64,000 bases of DNA from positions 88,902,547-88,966,546 of the forward strand of contig CAMGYJ010000005.1 of NCBI GenBank assembly GCA_946122785.1, given 5' to 3'. The stretch is from Linum tenue (Eukaryota > Streptophyta > Magnoliopsida > Malpighiales > Linaceae). Of the stretch, positions 32,941-45,600 are shown one piece after another (the first letter of the stretch is position 1; every line of letters starts with the position of its first letter). The notes beneath the pieces were generated by a model. It did no database searches, was not told where the DNA came from, and saw only the letters and a list, made by a program, of their open reading frames with translations. Both the position numbers and the translations under genes were made by a program.

Positions 32941-33631
32941 TAGTTGTAATGCCGGGTAAAATAAATGAGATATCGTTAAAGTTTTAAAATTGGTAGAGCT
33001 ATACTACTAAAGTGAAAACAGTGCATTGGGTACCACTGAAGTCCTTGAATTGTGCATCCATCCAATTTTCCGTTACTTTGGCTAACAGTCCAAATAAAAA
33101 ATTATTTTTTAATTAATGACTAGTGGTCAGAGAACTACTGACCAAACCATCAAAATCAAACCAACCTACACCTCAAACCACTTTCACGTCATCGGCTTCA
33201 TCAACTCCGCTGTCAACAACATCCCTTAAATCCCCTCCAATTTCACACCTCCACCACTTAATCCCGCGTCCCTTCCTCTTCACCCTCTCTCTCTCACTCT
33301 CTCTCTCCATTTGAAGACCGCTATTGAAAGAGTGATGATTTGGGCCTAAATCTTGATTCACGTAGAAACGAGGACAGGGGACTGCTGTATTAATATTGGG
33401 CGGAATTTGGCTGTTGTACGAGTTGCAGCCCACCGCTGCTCCCCGTCTACGTGGCTATATTATTGGTCCAAATTATGTTAATTGATTATTTAAATGTTAA
33501 TTGGATTGGACGGGATAGAAAAGCTTTAATTTGACGGATTCTTGGACGAGGCGTGGGACGAAGAAGCTACGGCTATTTCTCAAATGTTAATTTATGTATT
33601 TTTATATTTTTAATTGTGATATCAATCTTTA

Positions 33632-34209
33632 GGGTGCGCCTACGTTGACATGCATGTCACGGTGACTTGCACTTTTTGGTTGATCTCAGTTAGGATTAGG
33701 TCGACCTCATTGAGGATTAGGTCAATCTGATTTTGGATGAGGTCGGCCTAATCTGTTGTTTCATTGTAAACACAATTTCATGGTGCCTACTTTGGAGATT
33801 CATATCATACAATTGGCTAGATGGAAATTGAAGATTAATGGCTTGTTTTGAAGCCGGAGTGTCCCTCTACTTATTGAAGTGATTAAGAGCTCGATAGGAA
33901 GTCCAGAAGACCATTTTTGAACCCGATCAAAAGGCTATGCAAAAATGGTCTTTTGATCAGGTTCAAAAATGGTCTTCTGAGCTTCCTATCGAGCTCCCAA
34001 ATACTTTAATGTGTAGAGGGACACTCAGCTTCAAAACAAACCATTAATCTCCAATTTACATCTAGCCAATTGTAAGATATGAATATCTAAAGTAGGCATC
34101 ATGAAACTGTTTATACACTGAAACAACAGATTAGGTCGACTTAATCCTATATGAGGTCGACCGAAAAGTGCATATCACCATGACATGCATGTCGCCATAG
34201 CAAAGTCCC
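33632..34209. repeat. Foldback MITE, hAT-like (578 bp, TSD AATCTTTA)
   Basis: Arms of about 270 bp are inverted copies with few mismatches; the hinge lies near 33935. Ends are GGG...CCC. The 8-bp duplication AATCTTTA flanks it exactly (33624-33631 and 34210-34217). The sequence across the empty site matches the right arm of the host Mutator-like element (plus 56318-56342, inverted). An 8-bp duplication suggests hAT transposase. No ORF. Confidence 0.85.
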
Positions 34210-34235
34210 AATCTTTATAATAATTAAAATGGGAA

Positions 34236-35108
34236 GGAAATAGAAAAACAGGTGCTCGATTACACATATGCATAGAATTTTTTCACTTATATTTCATTAG
34301 AGTAGAGTATTGGGTCAGCACTCACATAGTCACATGGTTAGGGGTGGAAATCAATATGATATCGTATCCTAATATCAAATATCAAAATCTCAAATATCAA
34401 ATAGTATCTAAACTCAATCACAATCTCAATCAAAAATTAATCCGCTATCTCAATCCCAATCACTAAAATTTTGTTTGATATCGATATATACGAAATACCA
34501 AATAAATTTTCTTCAAAATTAAAATTTAAAGATACAAACGCAAATAATAGCTCCACAAATCATCTCAAAATATATAAAAACAAACAATGGTGTGGTGCCA
34601 ACACTCGTACAAATCAATTGGGAAAAGAAAATATCAAGTATAATAACAATACACAAGAAAAATGTGGTGTCTAAGAAGCACATTAACAAACTAAAGCAAC
34701 AAACTGAAATATGGGGCGACTATACAAGCCATAAACGTACTACAAATAACAAAATGAGATTGGTATTGGTTGTCAAATAGAAAGAGAATGTGATATGTAT
34801 AACCAAATGCCATCTTAGTGGTGGTTGAAGTTTGGCAGTAGTGGGTGAGATAATCTAGTTGAGAGGGATAAAATATACACTAGCTTATATTCGGTACTGA
34901 TTGGCATTTTGGTATATACCAATTGCTATCCTAATCCCATAAATAAATGGGTACCAAATAACACTTGAAATTCGATCTCAATCCCAAGAAATAATACATG
35001 TATTGGGTAATACCAAATATCGACAAATTCGGTAGGATATTCGGGATATATCCCAAATACTGAGACCAAACTTCCAGGGCTACTCATCCAGCATCTGTGT
35101 AACTGAGC
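34236..35108. other. Interior of the Mutator-like element
   Basis: AT-rich sequence between the left arm and element A with repeated words (ATATCAAAT, AATCTCAATC, GGGATAT) but no gene I can support. A captured host fragment, as in Pack-MULEs, is possible but not visible. Confidence 0.35.
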
Positions 35109-35624
35109 ACCGGTGACTCACTCTGACTATCACAATAAAATCCCACCTAAAGTCCAAGTATAAACGTTATGTGGGTGCAATATAGGGCAAGTATGTTTAA
35201 ATATCTACCTGGGCTGGTCCATGTACCGCTACTTCGAATGTTTGAAACATTATCTAGCGGCTTAGTTTTGGTGAAAACAAAAGTCTAAAACTAAATTGCT
35301 TTGCAAAGGTAAAATGGATTTAACACTAGTATAGAAAGCTTCACCGGGGTGTTGGTCCCCCTAGCTAACAATTATGACTTGAAGAATTGAACGACCGTGT
35401 GTGGTTAGGGGGTCATATACCACAAGGAATCCTAACAAGCAGCCACAACTACCCTCTTAGCCTCTAGGTTGAGGAATATGATACGGTCCAAGCCACTAAT
35501 ATGACCATCTCAACCTATCAACTAAGAAATGGTTAGACTTCACCCTCGAATTGGAGTTTGGACGGCCACCCACAACCAAACCCTAAGTGCTAATGCAAAA
35601 TAGGAGGTTTGCCTTTTAACTAAC

Positions 35625-36025
35625 CTTGAGTACAAGGCATAAAATGCCCAAGGAAACCCATCTCTAATAGAGTCTCTTAGGTTAAGGAGGGTTCACTCTA
35701 AACTAGTTTAGGAGGCATTGACTGCCCAAGGAAACCCATCTCGAAATGAGCCTCTTAGGTTAAGGATGATTCTCTCTAAACTAGTTTAGGAGGCATTGAA
35801 TGCCCAAGGAAACCAAGCTCGAATTGAGCCTCTTTGGGTAAAAGAGGTTTCTTCTCTAAACTAGCCTAGTAAGCATGAAATGCCCAAGAACACTCATATC
35901 AAATTGAGACTCTTAACCTACGGAGGTTTCCTCTCTAAACTAGCCTAGGAGGCACTAAATGCCCAAGAACACCCATCTCAAATTGAGCCTCTTAACCTAA
36001 GGAGGTCTCCTCTCTAAGCTAGGTT
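35625..36025. repeat. Tandem units of about 78 bp inside the element A LTR
   Basis: About five units share GGAGGCA(T/C)T(G/A)AATGCCCAAG, then AAACCCATCTC, GAGCCTCTTA and CTCTAAACTAG. The 5' LTR has the same block, interrupted by an LTR fragment and one unit shorter (54125-54160 and 55199-55475). Confidence 0.85.
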
Positions 36026-36449
36026 AGAATGACAATTAGATTGATAGGCTTTCACACAACACAATCATGTCTGAATAATAACTCCACATTCACATTAAAA
36101 CAAAACCACACACAAATCATTCAATTCATACAAGCATTCACATAATTGTAGCTAGTGTTCACAAACACCCAAGTGAAAGAAGGGACTACTCAATGCTAGG
36201 AGAAGGGAAAACACAAGAGAGGGAAAGGGAAACCATCAAGAAGATGCAAGCCTTGCTCCTTGTGCTGAAGAAATCCTCCTTTGGGGGAGGAATTCCCAAA
36301 ACCTTGCTTGAAGATGAAACCCTAGCTTTTCCTCTTCTTTGGTTCGTCACTTTCTCACTCTTAAATGTGAAGAAGGAAAATTTCACACACTAGGTCTCTC
36401 CCCTTTCTTCTTTCTTTCAGCTGGCCTATTATGTTGAGATCGCGCCCAG

Positions 36450-36700
36450 TTCACAGCCTGAGTTCACGGCCATGAACATTGAAATGCGTCCGTGAACTCA
36501 GTGCCGAGATCAAAATGCACCGCTTCAATGGCTCGGGTTCACGGTTAGTGGCCTATGTTCACGGTTTTAGCGATCGTGAATAGCCTGGGCATCAGTAACT
36601 TGAAAACAGTCTTTGGACGCTCCTTGGTTCACGGGTTTTGGCTCGATTTCACTGTCTTGTGAGACCATGAACTCCAACGTCAGGCCGTGAACATTGGCTG
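36450..36700 (-). repeat. GTTCACGG / CCGTGAAC half-site array in the 3' LTR of element A
   Basis: Half-sites at 36462-36469, 36490-36497, 36537-36544, 36557-36564, 36627-36634 and 36685-36692 in both orientations, with diverged ones between. They lie about 170-400 nt from the LTR start. The matching array in the 5' LTR (55900-56105) includes two 12-nt arms with a 2-nt spacer at 56078-56103. Confidence 0.8.
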
Positions 36701-36863
36701 TCTCCACCTCTATGCCTGGTCTTTGCTCCTTTTCTTGCAACTTTCGACTCCGTGTTTGGTTTTACCTGTTAGGATCTGAAACACACTGAAACACAAGCAA
36801 CCTCGTGTAAAACAAACGTCAAAGAGAATCAGGGATAAAAAGTGTACAATTGAGCCCGAATCA

Positions 36864-39844
36864 CTCCCCCACACTTACAAATTTGCTTGTCCCCAAGCAA
36901 ACCATTTCACACAAGGTAATCTCTCAACCTAAAAAATGCTTTGGGGACAAACCAAAGGGCACAAAGTGGCGAATCTCAATGGCTATTGGCAATTAACGCA
37001 TGACTGTTGCAAGCAATACCGACATCCACCACAAACGACATTCGAGGTCACCAAAACGGTCAAACGAAAAGTTCTCACCTTGTTCAGGAATCAATGCAAG
37101 TCTCAACAAGATCATTTATCAACCACCACTAACCATGCATAACATTCAAGTCCAAGGAACGAACGAATGGGCAGCAAAGGTCCTCATCGTGGTATGATGT
37201 GACATGCAAAGCAAGAATGAATCACTCACTCTCTTGACCAGTGGGGTCAGGACCCTTTTGGTGAAAAGAATGTGCACAATCATCAACACTCGTCCCTATC
37301 GTAATGCAACCCTGGGGGGTTGGATTTTTACCAAAGTACGCAGCAACACAATCAATCCAAGGATTGGATTGATTAAAACGAAATTCGAACGAAAAACAAG
37401 GATGTTCTTGGGTGTTTGGATAAAACAGAATCAAACGTGCAATCTTTCACGTGGAAGAAGGCTCGAATGATATAAAGGTAGATGCCCGGCCACGATCAAC
37501 GCATTCTTGATCGATACAAGAGCTCAACGATCTTGGAATCCACCAAAGCTCACACAAGTACGCAAACTTGCAAAAAACCCAAAGGTTTCAATTCAATTCT
37601 TCAAAATCTTATGTTTTTTACAACGTAAATGGAGGGCTATTTATAGCCAATAAAACCTAATACAAATCTAGATGAACAAGGAAAAAATTAAGGTAAAAGT
37701 CTACACTAAAAAGGACACAAAATTCGGGTTTAAACTCCCTTTCTTGAAGCACAAGTAAGCTGCCCGTAAAAAAGCCAAAAGGCAGCTTTTGTACTAACTT
37801 CGCGCCTTTCGTTCAAGGCCTTCCCGAACTCGAATTCTTCATCCAATTCCTTCCCTTTGTTCAAAAACATATCTAGTGTCATGTTGTAGAAGCCTTTGGA
37901 GTTGAATAAGACCCATACTCCTCGAATTAAGCTCCAAAGTAGGCTTCACAAAACAGCTTCCAGACTTAACCATTTTCTGGCAGTTTTCCAGTTTTGAGGT
38001 AGCAACTTTGAGGCCTTGGAAAACAAGCGTAACGACATCATCTGGATCCAAAAAGCATACCATTGGAAACATGGCAACTTTATCTGCAACAAAAACTCTT
38101 GAACTCCAATTTCCACTGAGCCATTTGTGAGATACAAGCTTCCAAAGTAGGCTACCTGAAACTGTTTCAACACTTAGCCAAAAATCAGAATGCTTCAAGT
38201 TAATTGAGATGACTTCTTTGGCAAGTAATTGTGAATTGTGGATTGATCCAATTGGGATCATATCATATCGTCTCTTCAACACAGCGTAACCCTCTAAATG
38301 TTAGAGTTCACGGGACGATTGTCATCACTAGCTTGTCTGGAGGTCTTAGACACTGGTTCAAATAACTGGCAATTGTCTTGGACATGGGGAAAAGGCTTTT
38401 TGGGTGGTGGCACACACATCATGAGGTCCTAAATCTTCACCCTAAACCCGGAGGTTCTATGGTTTCGACTAAGAACCTTCCCTACGAACAATGGCTACTA
38501 GCATCTGCCAAAAACCTTGGTTCTCCCTTCCAACCTATCACCCATCATGAACTACCTTTAAGCGCTCTTCCTCGGTATACTCCTGCTATCACATTTCGAC
38601 TTGGTAGTAAAGGATTTCTAAAACAAATTGGGGGTTTCAATGTCTTGAATGCCAAGAAACCCCCACTTAGAGCATACTCTTCGAATCTTTTGTGGCACTC
38701 TCTACTTTATTGACCCTGTTTTATTACCTCTTTTTTGTTTCTTTTTTTATTTCTACTGTCCTTTCTTTCTTTTTCTTTTCTACTTGAGGCGGATACTAGA
38801 GAGAAACACTTGCCACACTACTTTTAACAATCAATGCTCTCCTTTAAGAACTCACTCCAACAATACTCTTTTCTTTTTCATTCCTAGCAAGAACCGCCCA
38901 CAATCCTCCTATGTAGAACCTCAATGGAACTCAAAAGCGAGAGCTCCGGGACACAAGGACAACACACGTATAGACACGAAGAAAGGATGGGGGTTCGTTC
39001 TATCAAACACCATTAAGTTCGCAAGCAAAAAGCTCCTAACATGAGAACGACCCCCAAAGTCACAAGGCTCAAAGGGATTGACTAGGGGATAACACATTTC
39101 GGGACGATCAACATTTGAGCTTGGACTAATCCTATGCCTCCCTCATACTCACTAGTGACAACTGTGATGTTACTCGCCATGGTAAGCGGGATCTAAGCAC
39201 ACAAGAATAAAACGATCGGTTCAAAACTGACATGGCTACCTAGTCACCCAATCATTCATTCCACTTCAAAAAACAGAATGCATGGCAATTATAATTGACA
39301 AGTAATCCAGTCAAGAACCAATTTATTTTTGCACACACGAGAACTAAACTTCGCACTATCCTAATGCAACTCTCAGTTGTCATCATCATAGGACACACTC
39401 GATCACATGCAACAATTCAAGGTCAATGAATAAACATGACATTTTCCTACAAACCGGCCACTTTGATCATGCAAACATTGCTTGGAGCCCTCAAAATTTA
39501 CAAATTTGGGCGTACATCAAGGCTCCAAGCCCTATCAATCACACTCACACAAGCATAATAATAAACTACCCCTCCACACTTAAGTTTGACATTGCCCTCA
39601 ATGAGATAAGATAGGGGTAGAACGATGTTACCACTTTGCTTGGTGTGTGAAAGTTGGAATTTTTTTCGGGGTAGGAGGTTGAAGCTTCAAGGAGAAGACA
39701 AAAAACACACATACACAAACACAACACGGATCACTCGAGGCGAGGTTATTACGCATCACAATACGATAGTAGTAATTTATGATCACAACCACAAAATAAA
39801 AGAAAGAAAAATAAAACAAAAGAATTCAGAGTTCCAAGTGGAGT
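36864..39844 (-). other. 3' non-coding region of element A
   Basis: Begins with the polypurine tract (plus CTCCCCCACACTT, 36864-36876). The internal family motif, CTCCACACTTAAG then GACATTGCCCTCAATGAG, is at 39572-39605. No supported gene. A solo LTR of the element-C family occupies 37302-38265. Blocks such as CCTCTAAATGTTAGAG match element B. Confidence 0.65.
37302..38265 (-). repeat. Solo LTR of the element-C family (TSD TATCG)
   Basis: Diverged inverted copy of the element C LTRs: the plus-strand right end GGGATCATATCA matches the start TGATATGATCCC, and the left end TAATGCAACCCTGGGGGG matches the end CCTCCCAGGGGCATATTA. TATCG flanks it at 37297-37301 and 38266-38270. Element B has the uninterrupted site at about 23265 (CCCTATCATCTTTTC), confirming the boundaries. 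The LTR therefore ends in TG...TA. Confidence 0.8.
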
Positions 39845-40501
39845 AGTGGGGTGAAAGGAATCGGCTCTGCCACATATCTCCCTCGTCAGCTACCTCTCTC
39901 GACTCAAGTGTCCTTCATCCTCATCTGGGAGGAAGCCCTGGCGACGAGCCATCTACTCAAGTAGATCGGTCTTTTGGTCGAGTCGGGAAGTCACTCCCAC
40001 GACACGGGTCTCAAGGATATCCATCCTCTGGACGAGGGGATCGGCACGGGATGGTGGTGGTGGTGCTGCTGCTGGTGGTACTGGGCGCTGGAGCGTGGGA
40101 CGTCGGTGGCGGCCAGGAGCTCGAGCAGGTGGCTACTCTAGAGGTGGTCCCTCTGCATCTGGCTCCATTGGAGTCGGGTCAACTACTGGCCTCATGAATC
40201 ATGAGGGTCGGAGCCCCTCAAGGTACTCTACGCCCCGCTCTCCTTGAAGAACCAGCTTCTGGTTGTAGAGAGTCGCCACTAGGAAGGGCTTTGTCCGTCC
40301 AACGATGGAGCACCGCTCCAGATTCACATGAAAGTGTCGGGCCAGCATTGTGATGATGCCCCCCATATGCATGGTGTCCACCCTATTCCGCCCCAAACAT
40401 CGGGTGAAAGAGGTGGCAATCAGCGATCCCAGGTGGATCGACATTACTGGATGTCTTATGGAGAAGAGAGCAAACAACCCTCTGTTAATGATCAGGTGGC
40501 C
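39845..40501 (-). pseudogene. ORF1-like gene of element A, C-terminal part
   Basis: The minus strand encodes HLGSLIATSFTRCLG and MHMGGIITMLARHFHVN, the conserved core of the ATHILA ORF1-like protein (compare LYGGFFVTHLAKYF at 10127-10510), followed by a proline- and serine-rich tail with stops. The N-terminal half is at 49467-49990 on the other side of the Tekay insertion. Stops and frameshifts prevent expression. Confidence 0.6.
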
Positions 40502-40506
40502 AAACT

Positions 40507-42453
40507 TGTAACACCCCAACTTTGGGTTTAGGTTCAACCTATAAAAAAAATGTATGGATTGGGTTGTTAGTTGCAATCGAATGTTGAATCAAACGGAGCT
40601 AGGTCCAAGGACCAAGACCAAGGAATTTGTTGGGCCGTATTAAAAAAATAAAAAAGAAATAAAAACAAGGTAATGGGCTAAGATGCAACGTTTGAAGGCT
40701 TAAGCCTTTAAGCTAAAGGAGTTTCCTTCTCAATGGGTAACGTATGTACAGAAGAAATTGAAGGGGTATTGTTGGTGGCTGGAGGACGCTAACGGATTAA
40801 GGATTTAAGTGAATTTAGTGGGATACTATTATTTCTTGGGTTGGGGGTTCATATTTGGATGTAACGATCGGAAACAAAGGGGTGTGAGTTATCACTGCAA
40901 CAACATCAGTTTTGTTAGAACGGGAGGTTTGACGAGGAGTTAGCGATCCGAGAGCCAGCAATAGAGCATACGTGCCATGCTCCTGGGAAATTCAACAACG
41001 ATGAGGTAAGTGGGATTAACTGTCCTTTGCGTGAATGGGTGGATTTAGATTGCTGGATAAACAGAAGAATTAGCTTATAAGTGGGTGATTAAATTGATTA
41101 ACCATATGCGCACGATGTTGGGTTCTTGCAACCATTCGTAGGGAGGAATCAGGTGCTTTTAATTATGGAGCACAAAGGTTTTGTTCTCGATGGAATATGA
41201 AGCAAGCCACGGATATATATATATATATAGGCATACTAAGATTGTGTGGGGATTTTAGTTCTAGTTTAAGAAGGAATTTTGTAAAGGAAGGTCCCTGGAG
41301 TTCACGGAACTAATTAATCACAAGCCGCTTGGTAATTAGGACAAATTAGTGGACGTTGATGCATGGATGAATGGGAAGGTAGTGTGAATTAGTGGGAAGA
41401 GGGTTGGGATTAATTTCCCATCAACTGACAAATTCTATTTACGCAGTTGCATGATCTTATGGAGATAGAATAGCTTGTGCACTTTGAGCAAGGAGTTGTA
41501 ACGACGGAGTATCCACATAGTTGGGGATAGTTCAAGAAACTAGCTGACGTGAAAACACGGTGAGTGTAAAGGGGGTAAAATCTCCGTCGAGGTCTTATAG
41601 TTTATGTCTTTTGATTAAGTTATTTTTGTCATTTTCAAGTAAGCGCGATTATGTGTGTGAGGCATCCCACCGCCTACTTAAGGTGGAGGCACGCGTTGTG
41701 CTTGTGTATGTATGAATGTATGTTTGTATTGTTGATGGTATGAGGAAACCCCGGGCGGTTGGGCCACTACTGGACGCGGTAGATGGTCGGGTCACTACTG
41801 GACGGCGATACATAACGCAGTAGTTGACCGGGCATGGACTGGACGGCGATACGTAACGCAGTACCATTGCCTTGAGGATAGGGACACCGGACGGCGATAC
41901 GTAACGCGGTGAACCCTAGTAATAAGTATATAAATTAAGATAGGAGTACAGAACTTCTATAAGCTGTCAGGGACTAAAATATTAAGGATGAAAGCGAGAA
42001 CGGCTTTCATGTAAGAGGAAGTAATTTCTAATAATGTGTTAGTAGGGTTTGCTTAGGAAAAGACCTTAGAAAGTAACGACGAGACTGACCCCTTCTCACT
42101 CACCAGGTGTGGAAAGGGGAAGAGGGCATAACCAGCACCAGGAGATTAATCAAGGAGGTCAGCCGCGTCAAGCGTGAGGATGTCGGAAGGATCAGGGTAT
42201 TGAGATGGGACCCTTTTTATCATATTTGTCTTTATTTCTTGTCCTATGAGTATACTGGGAAACTCAGGTTTTCTGTTCAAATATTTGGATTGAGATTTGC
42301 CCAACTGTTTAGGGCTTTTCGTTTGAGATTTTTGGTTATTGTCGTTGGTTAATTTTTGGTTTGACTTAAAAACATGGTTTGGGTTGCTCCGGAGTAACTG
42401 GTTTTTGTTTTAAAATTTTGGTTTGATTTTTCCAAAAAGATCAGGTTGTTTCA
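40507..42453 (+). repeat. 5' LTR of the Tekay element (1947 bp)
   Basis: Starts TGTAACACCCCAAC and ends GTTGTTTCA. Three copies of GGACGGCGATACGTAACGC (one with CATAA) lie at 41800-41818, 41841-41859 and 41889-41907. Near 41556-41580 is the block GGTGAGTGTAAAGGGGGTAA, shared with the old LTR at 16601-19050. A (TA)n run is at 41214-41229. Confidence 0.95.
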
Positions 42454-42615
42454 TTTTGGTATCAGAGTCGGCATTCCTCTGTTTCTTGGTCTCCAAGAAA
42501 TACTGGAATGACGATCTGAGTTTTCAAAGGTTAAGTTTTAAAGGAAAAAAAAATTCAAAAAAAAGGTTGGCCAACCGATTTGAAGAGGTTCATAGAGTTT
42601 CCAGTATACTCAAGC

Positions 42616-45600
42616 ATGATAAGACAAATAAATGTGGTTCTAACAAGGGTACTACTTACTTGCAGAGCAAGTAACGTGCATGTTAATCCCGTGGCGGCTA
42701 GGAACCCCCCAGATTACATAGCTTTCTGGAGGAGAGGAGTAGTAGACTTTAATGGGGATCGCTCGACGGATGCAAGTGAGGTGGAGAAATGGCTGGCATA
42801 GGTCACGCGCACGTTGACCGAAATGCGGGCTGATGATGAGGATAGGGTACTGCTGATGGTATCCCTACTGCAAGATGCGGCATACAATTGGTGGGAAACC
42901 CAACCAGCCAGCCGAGTGGACCCACCAGCCATCACCTGGCCAGAGCTGGTGCAGAGATTCCGCGACCATTTTGTGCCCGAGGCCTACCGTCTCGGCAAGC
43001 AAAGGGAGTTCATATTGATCAAGCAGAGGTGGGGCAATGAAGGCAAGGAGGGCATTGCGGAGTATACCTCGCGGTTCGAGAAGTTACTGCCCTATGGAGG
43101 ACCCCAATTCCAAGGGGAGGCGGCCCAACGTGTCCACTACTTAGAGAGTCTGAAGCCTGCCCTTAAGAAGCAGTTGAGCATGCTGATGTGGAACAACAGA
43201 GAGGAAATTTATTAGGCAGCTCTTCGGATAGAGAGGGCCGAGGCAACCTCACATGAGGAAGCGGTGCAGCGAGAGAATAGCAAGAGGAAGGCTAGTAGCA
43301 TGCCTGAGGGAGCTGGCCAGTCGAGTCAGTTCAGGAGGAGGCCGAGTGGTACCTTTAATTTTGGGGGTACTCAAAGCCAAAGCGGTTCGGTTCGACCTGG
43401 TCAAACCTTCAGCAATAGGGTTCCCTGCAATCAGTGCGGGAGGGACCACTCTGGGGTATGCAAACAGCATTTAGGGGTCTGCTACTACTGCAACGAGCCG
43501 GGTCATTTTGCCAGAGAATGTCCCAGGAGAGGCGGGCAAGGGAGAGCACAAACTGAACAGTCGGTCAGAGGCGGAGGAGGAAGGACGTACACAGGACCTC
43601 AGTTTGGTGGTCAGCAAAGCCGCTCTTTCCGCAGCCAAGGAGGGGGTACTGGGCGATTTGACCGCAACGATCGAGGCCGAAACCAAGGGCCTCCAGCAGG
43701 GGGACAGCCGAGACTTTATGCCATGAGGAGAGATGAAGCGGAGGCAGCACCCGAGGTGGTGACTGGTATGATTTACCTTTACAAGTACCCTGCATTTGTT
43801 CTTATTGATTCTGGTTCCACACATTCTTTTGTTTCGACCAAGTTTGCGAGAGCTTTAGAGTTAGGGGTAAGCACCCCGGTGGGAGAGCAATTGATTGTAG
43901 ACTCGATCATCCGCGATTGTCCAGTTACAGTAGCCGGACATGAGCTCGAGGCCAATTTGGTTCTACTGCCCTTTGGTGAGTTTGATGTTATCTTGGGTAT
44001 GGACTGGTTGTCCAAGAACCGGGCAAAGGTAGATTGTTATAGGAAGGAAGTTAGCTTCGAAATTGAGGGCAAGGGCACCGCTTTATTCAAGGGGACGAAG
44101 AAGATGATCCCTGGAAGCCTGATTTCTGCAGTAAAAGCCTTCACCCTAATCCAAGAAGGATGTGAAGCCTATCTGTGTCATGTCAAGGTGATACAAGAGA
44201 AGAAGTTGGAGGATGTCCCTGTTGTAAGGGAGTATCCCGAGGTATTTCCGGAGGATCTTCCTGGGTTGCCGCCACCTAGGGAGGTGGAGTTTGACATCGA
44301 AGTGATCCCGGGCACGGCACCTATATCTATTCCCCCTTACCGGATGGCACCAGTGGAGTTGAAGGAGTTGAAGGAACAGTTGCAAGAACTGCTAGACAAG
44401 GGCTTCATACGTCCTAGTGTATCGCCATGGGGAGCACCCGTGTTGTTTGTAAAGAAGAAGGATGGCACAATGCGATTGTGCATCGACTATCGGAAACTGA
44501 ATAGGGCCACCATCAAGAACCGCTATCCTCTACCAAGGATAGAGGACCTCTTCGATCAGCTTCAGGGAGCAAAGGTGTTCTCAAAGATCGATTTGAGATC
44601 TGGCTACCATCAGCTGAGGGTGGCAGACGGTTCCGTCCCTAAGACTGCCTTCCGTACTCGGTATGGTCACTATGAGTTTTTGGTTATGCCATTTGGGCTG
44701 ACTAATGCTCCAGCAGCCTTCATGGCCTTAATGAACCGAGTCCTCCATGATTATTTGGACAAGTTTGTCATTGTCTTCATCGATGACATCCTAATCTACT
44801 CTAGAAGTCAGGAGGAGCATGGGCAACATTTGAGGTTGGTCCTCCAGAGGTTGAAAGAGGAGAAACTGTATGCCAAGTTCTCCAAGTGTGAATTTTGGCT
44901 AGAAGAAGTCTTGTTTTTGGGGCATGTCGTTTCAGGGCGAGGAGTTGAGGTGGATCCCAAGAAGATAGAAGCTGTGACTAATTGGGCGCCACCCAAGAAC
45001 GTCCCAGAAGTGCGGAGTTTCTTGGGATTGGCTGGTTATTATCGGCGGTTCGTGGAAGGTTTCTCCAGTATTGCAAGACCCATGACACAGCTATTACAAA
45101 AAGGGAAGGCATTCGTTTGGGACGAGAAGTGTCAAGCGGCGTTCGAGTTACTTAAGGAAAAGCTAACCTCTGCACCGGTGTTAGCACTACCAACCACCTG
45201 TGGGGAGTATTCAATCTATAGTGATGCTTCCCATCAAGGCTTGGGTTGTGTTTTGATGCAGAACAAGAAAGTAATCGCCTATGCTTCAAGACAGCTACGA
45301 CCTCATGAGGTGAACTACCCCACTCATGACTTGGAGTTGGCAGCGGTGGTCTTTGCTTTGAAGTTATGGAGGCATTATCTCTATGGAGAGACTTTCACCG
45401 TCTTTACTGATCATAAGAGTCTCCAGCACTTGATCGATCAAAAGGAGCTAAATATGAGGGAGAGGAGGTGGATGGAGCTTCTCAGTGACTATGACTGCAC
45501 GATTAAGTATCACCCCGGGAAGGCTAATGTGGTGGCCGATGCTCTAAGCCGGAAGAAGGAGAGCCCTCTACCCGAGTTGGTCTCTTTGAGGGCCATGAAC

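Larger units (their letters stand above)
35114..36863 (-). repeat. 3' LTR of element A (1750 bp)
   Basis: On the minus strand it starts TGATTCGGGCTCAATTG after a purine tract and ends GAGTGAGTCA. It holds the inverted-motif array (36450-36700) and a block of five tandem units of about 78 bp (35625-36025). Confidence 0.9.

Noticed and set aside
33123..33314. 63-codon open frame, serine/leucine rich
   Set aside because: Low-complexity CT-rich sequence in the left arm of a Mutator-like element. No gene evidence.
36450..36700. CRISPR-like array
   Set aside because: Repeats are short, inverted and irregularly spaced inside an LTR of a plant retrotransposon. Nothing prokaryotic is nearby.
41760..41935. 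Minisatellite independent of the transposon
   Set aside because: The same repeats are in both Tekay LTRs, so they belong to the element.
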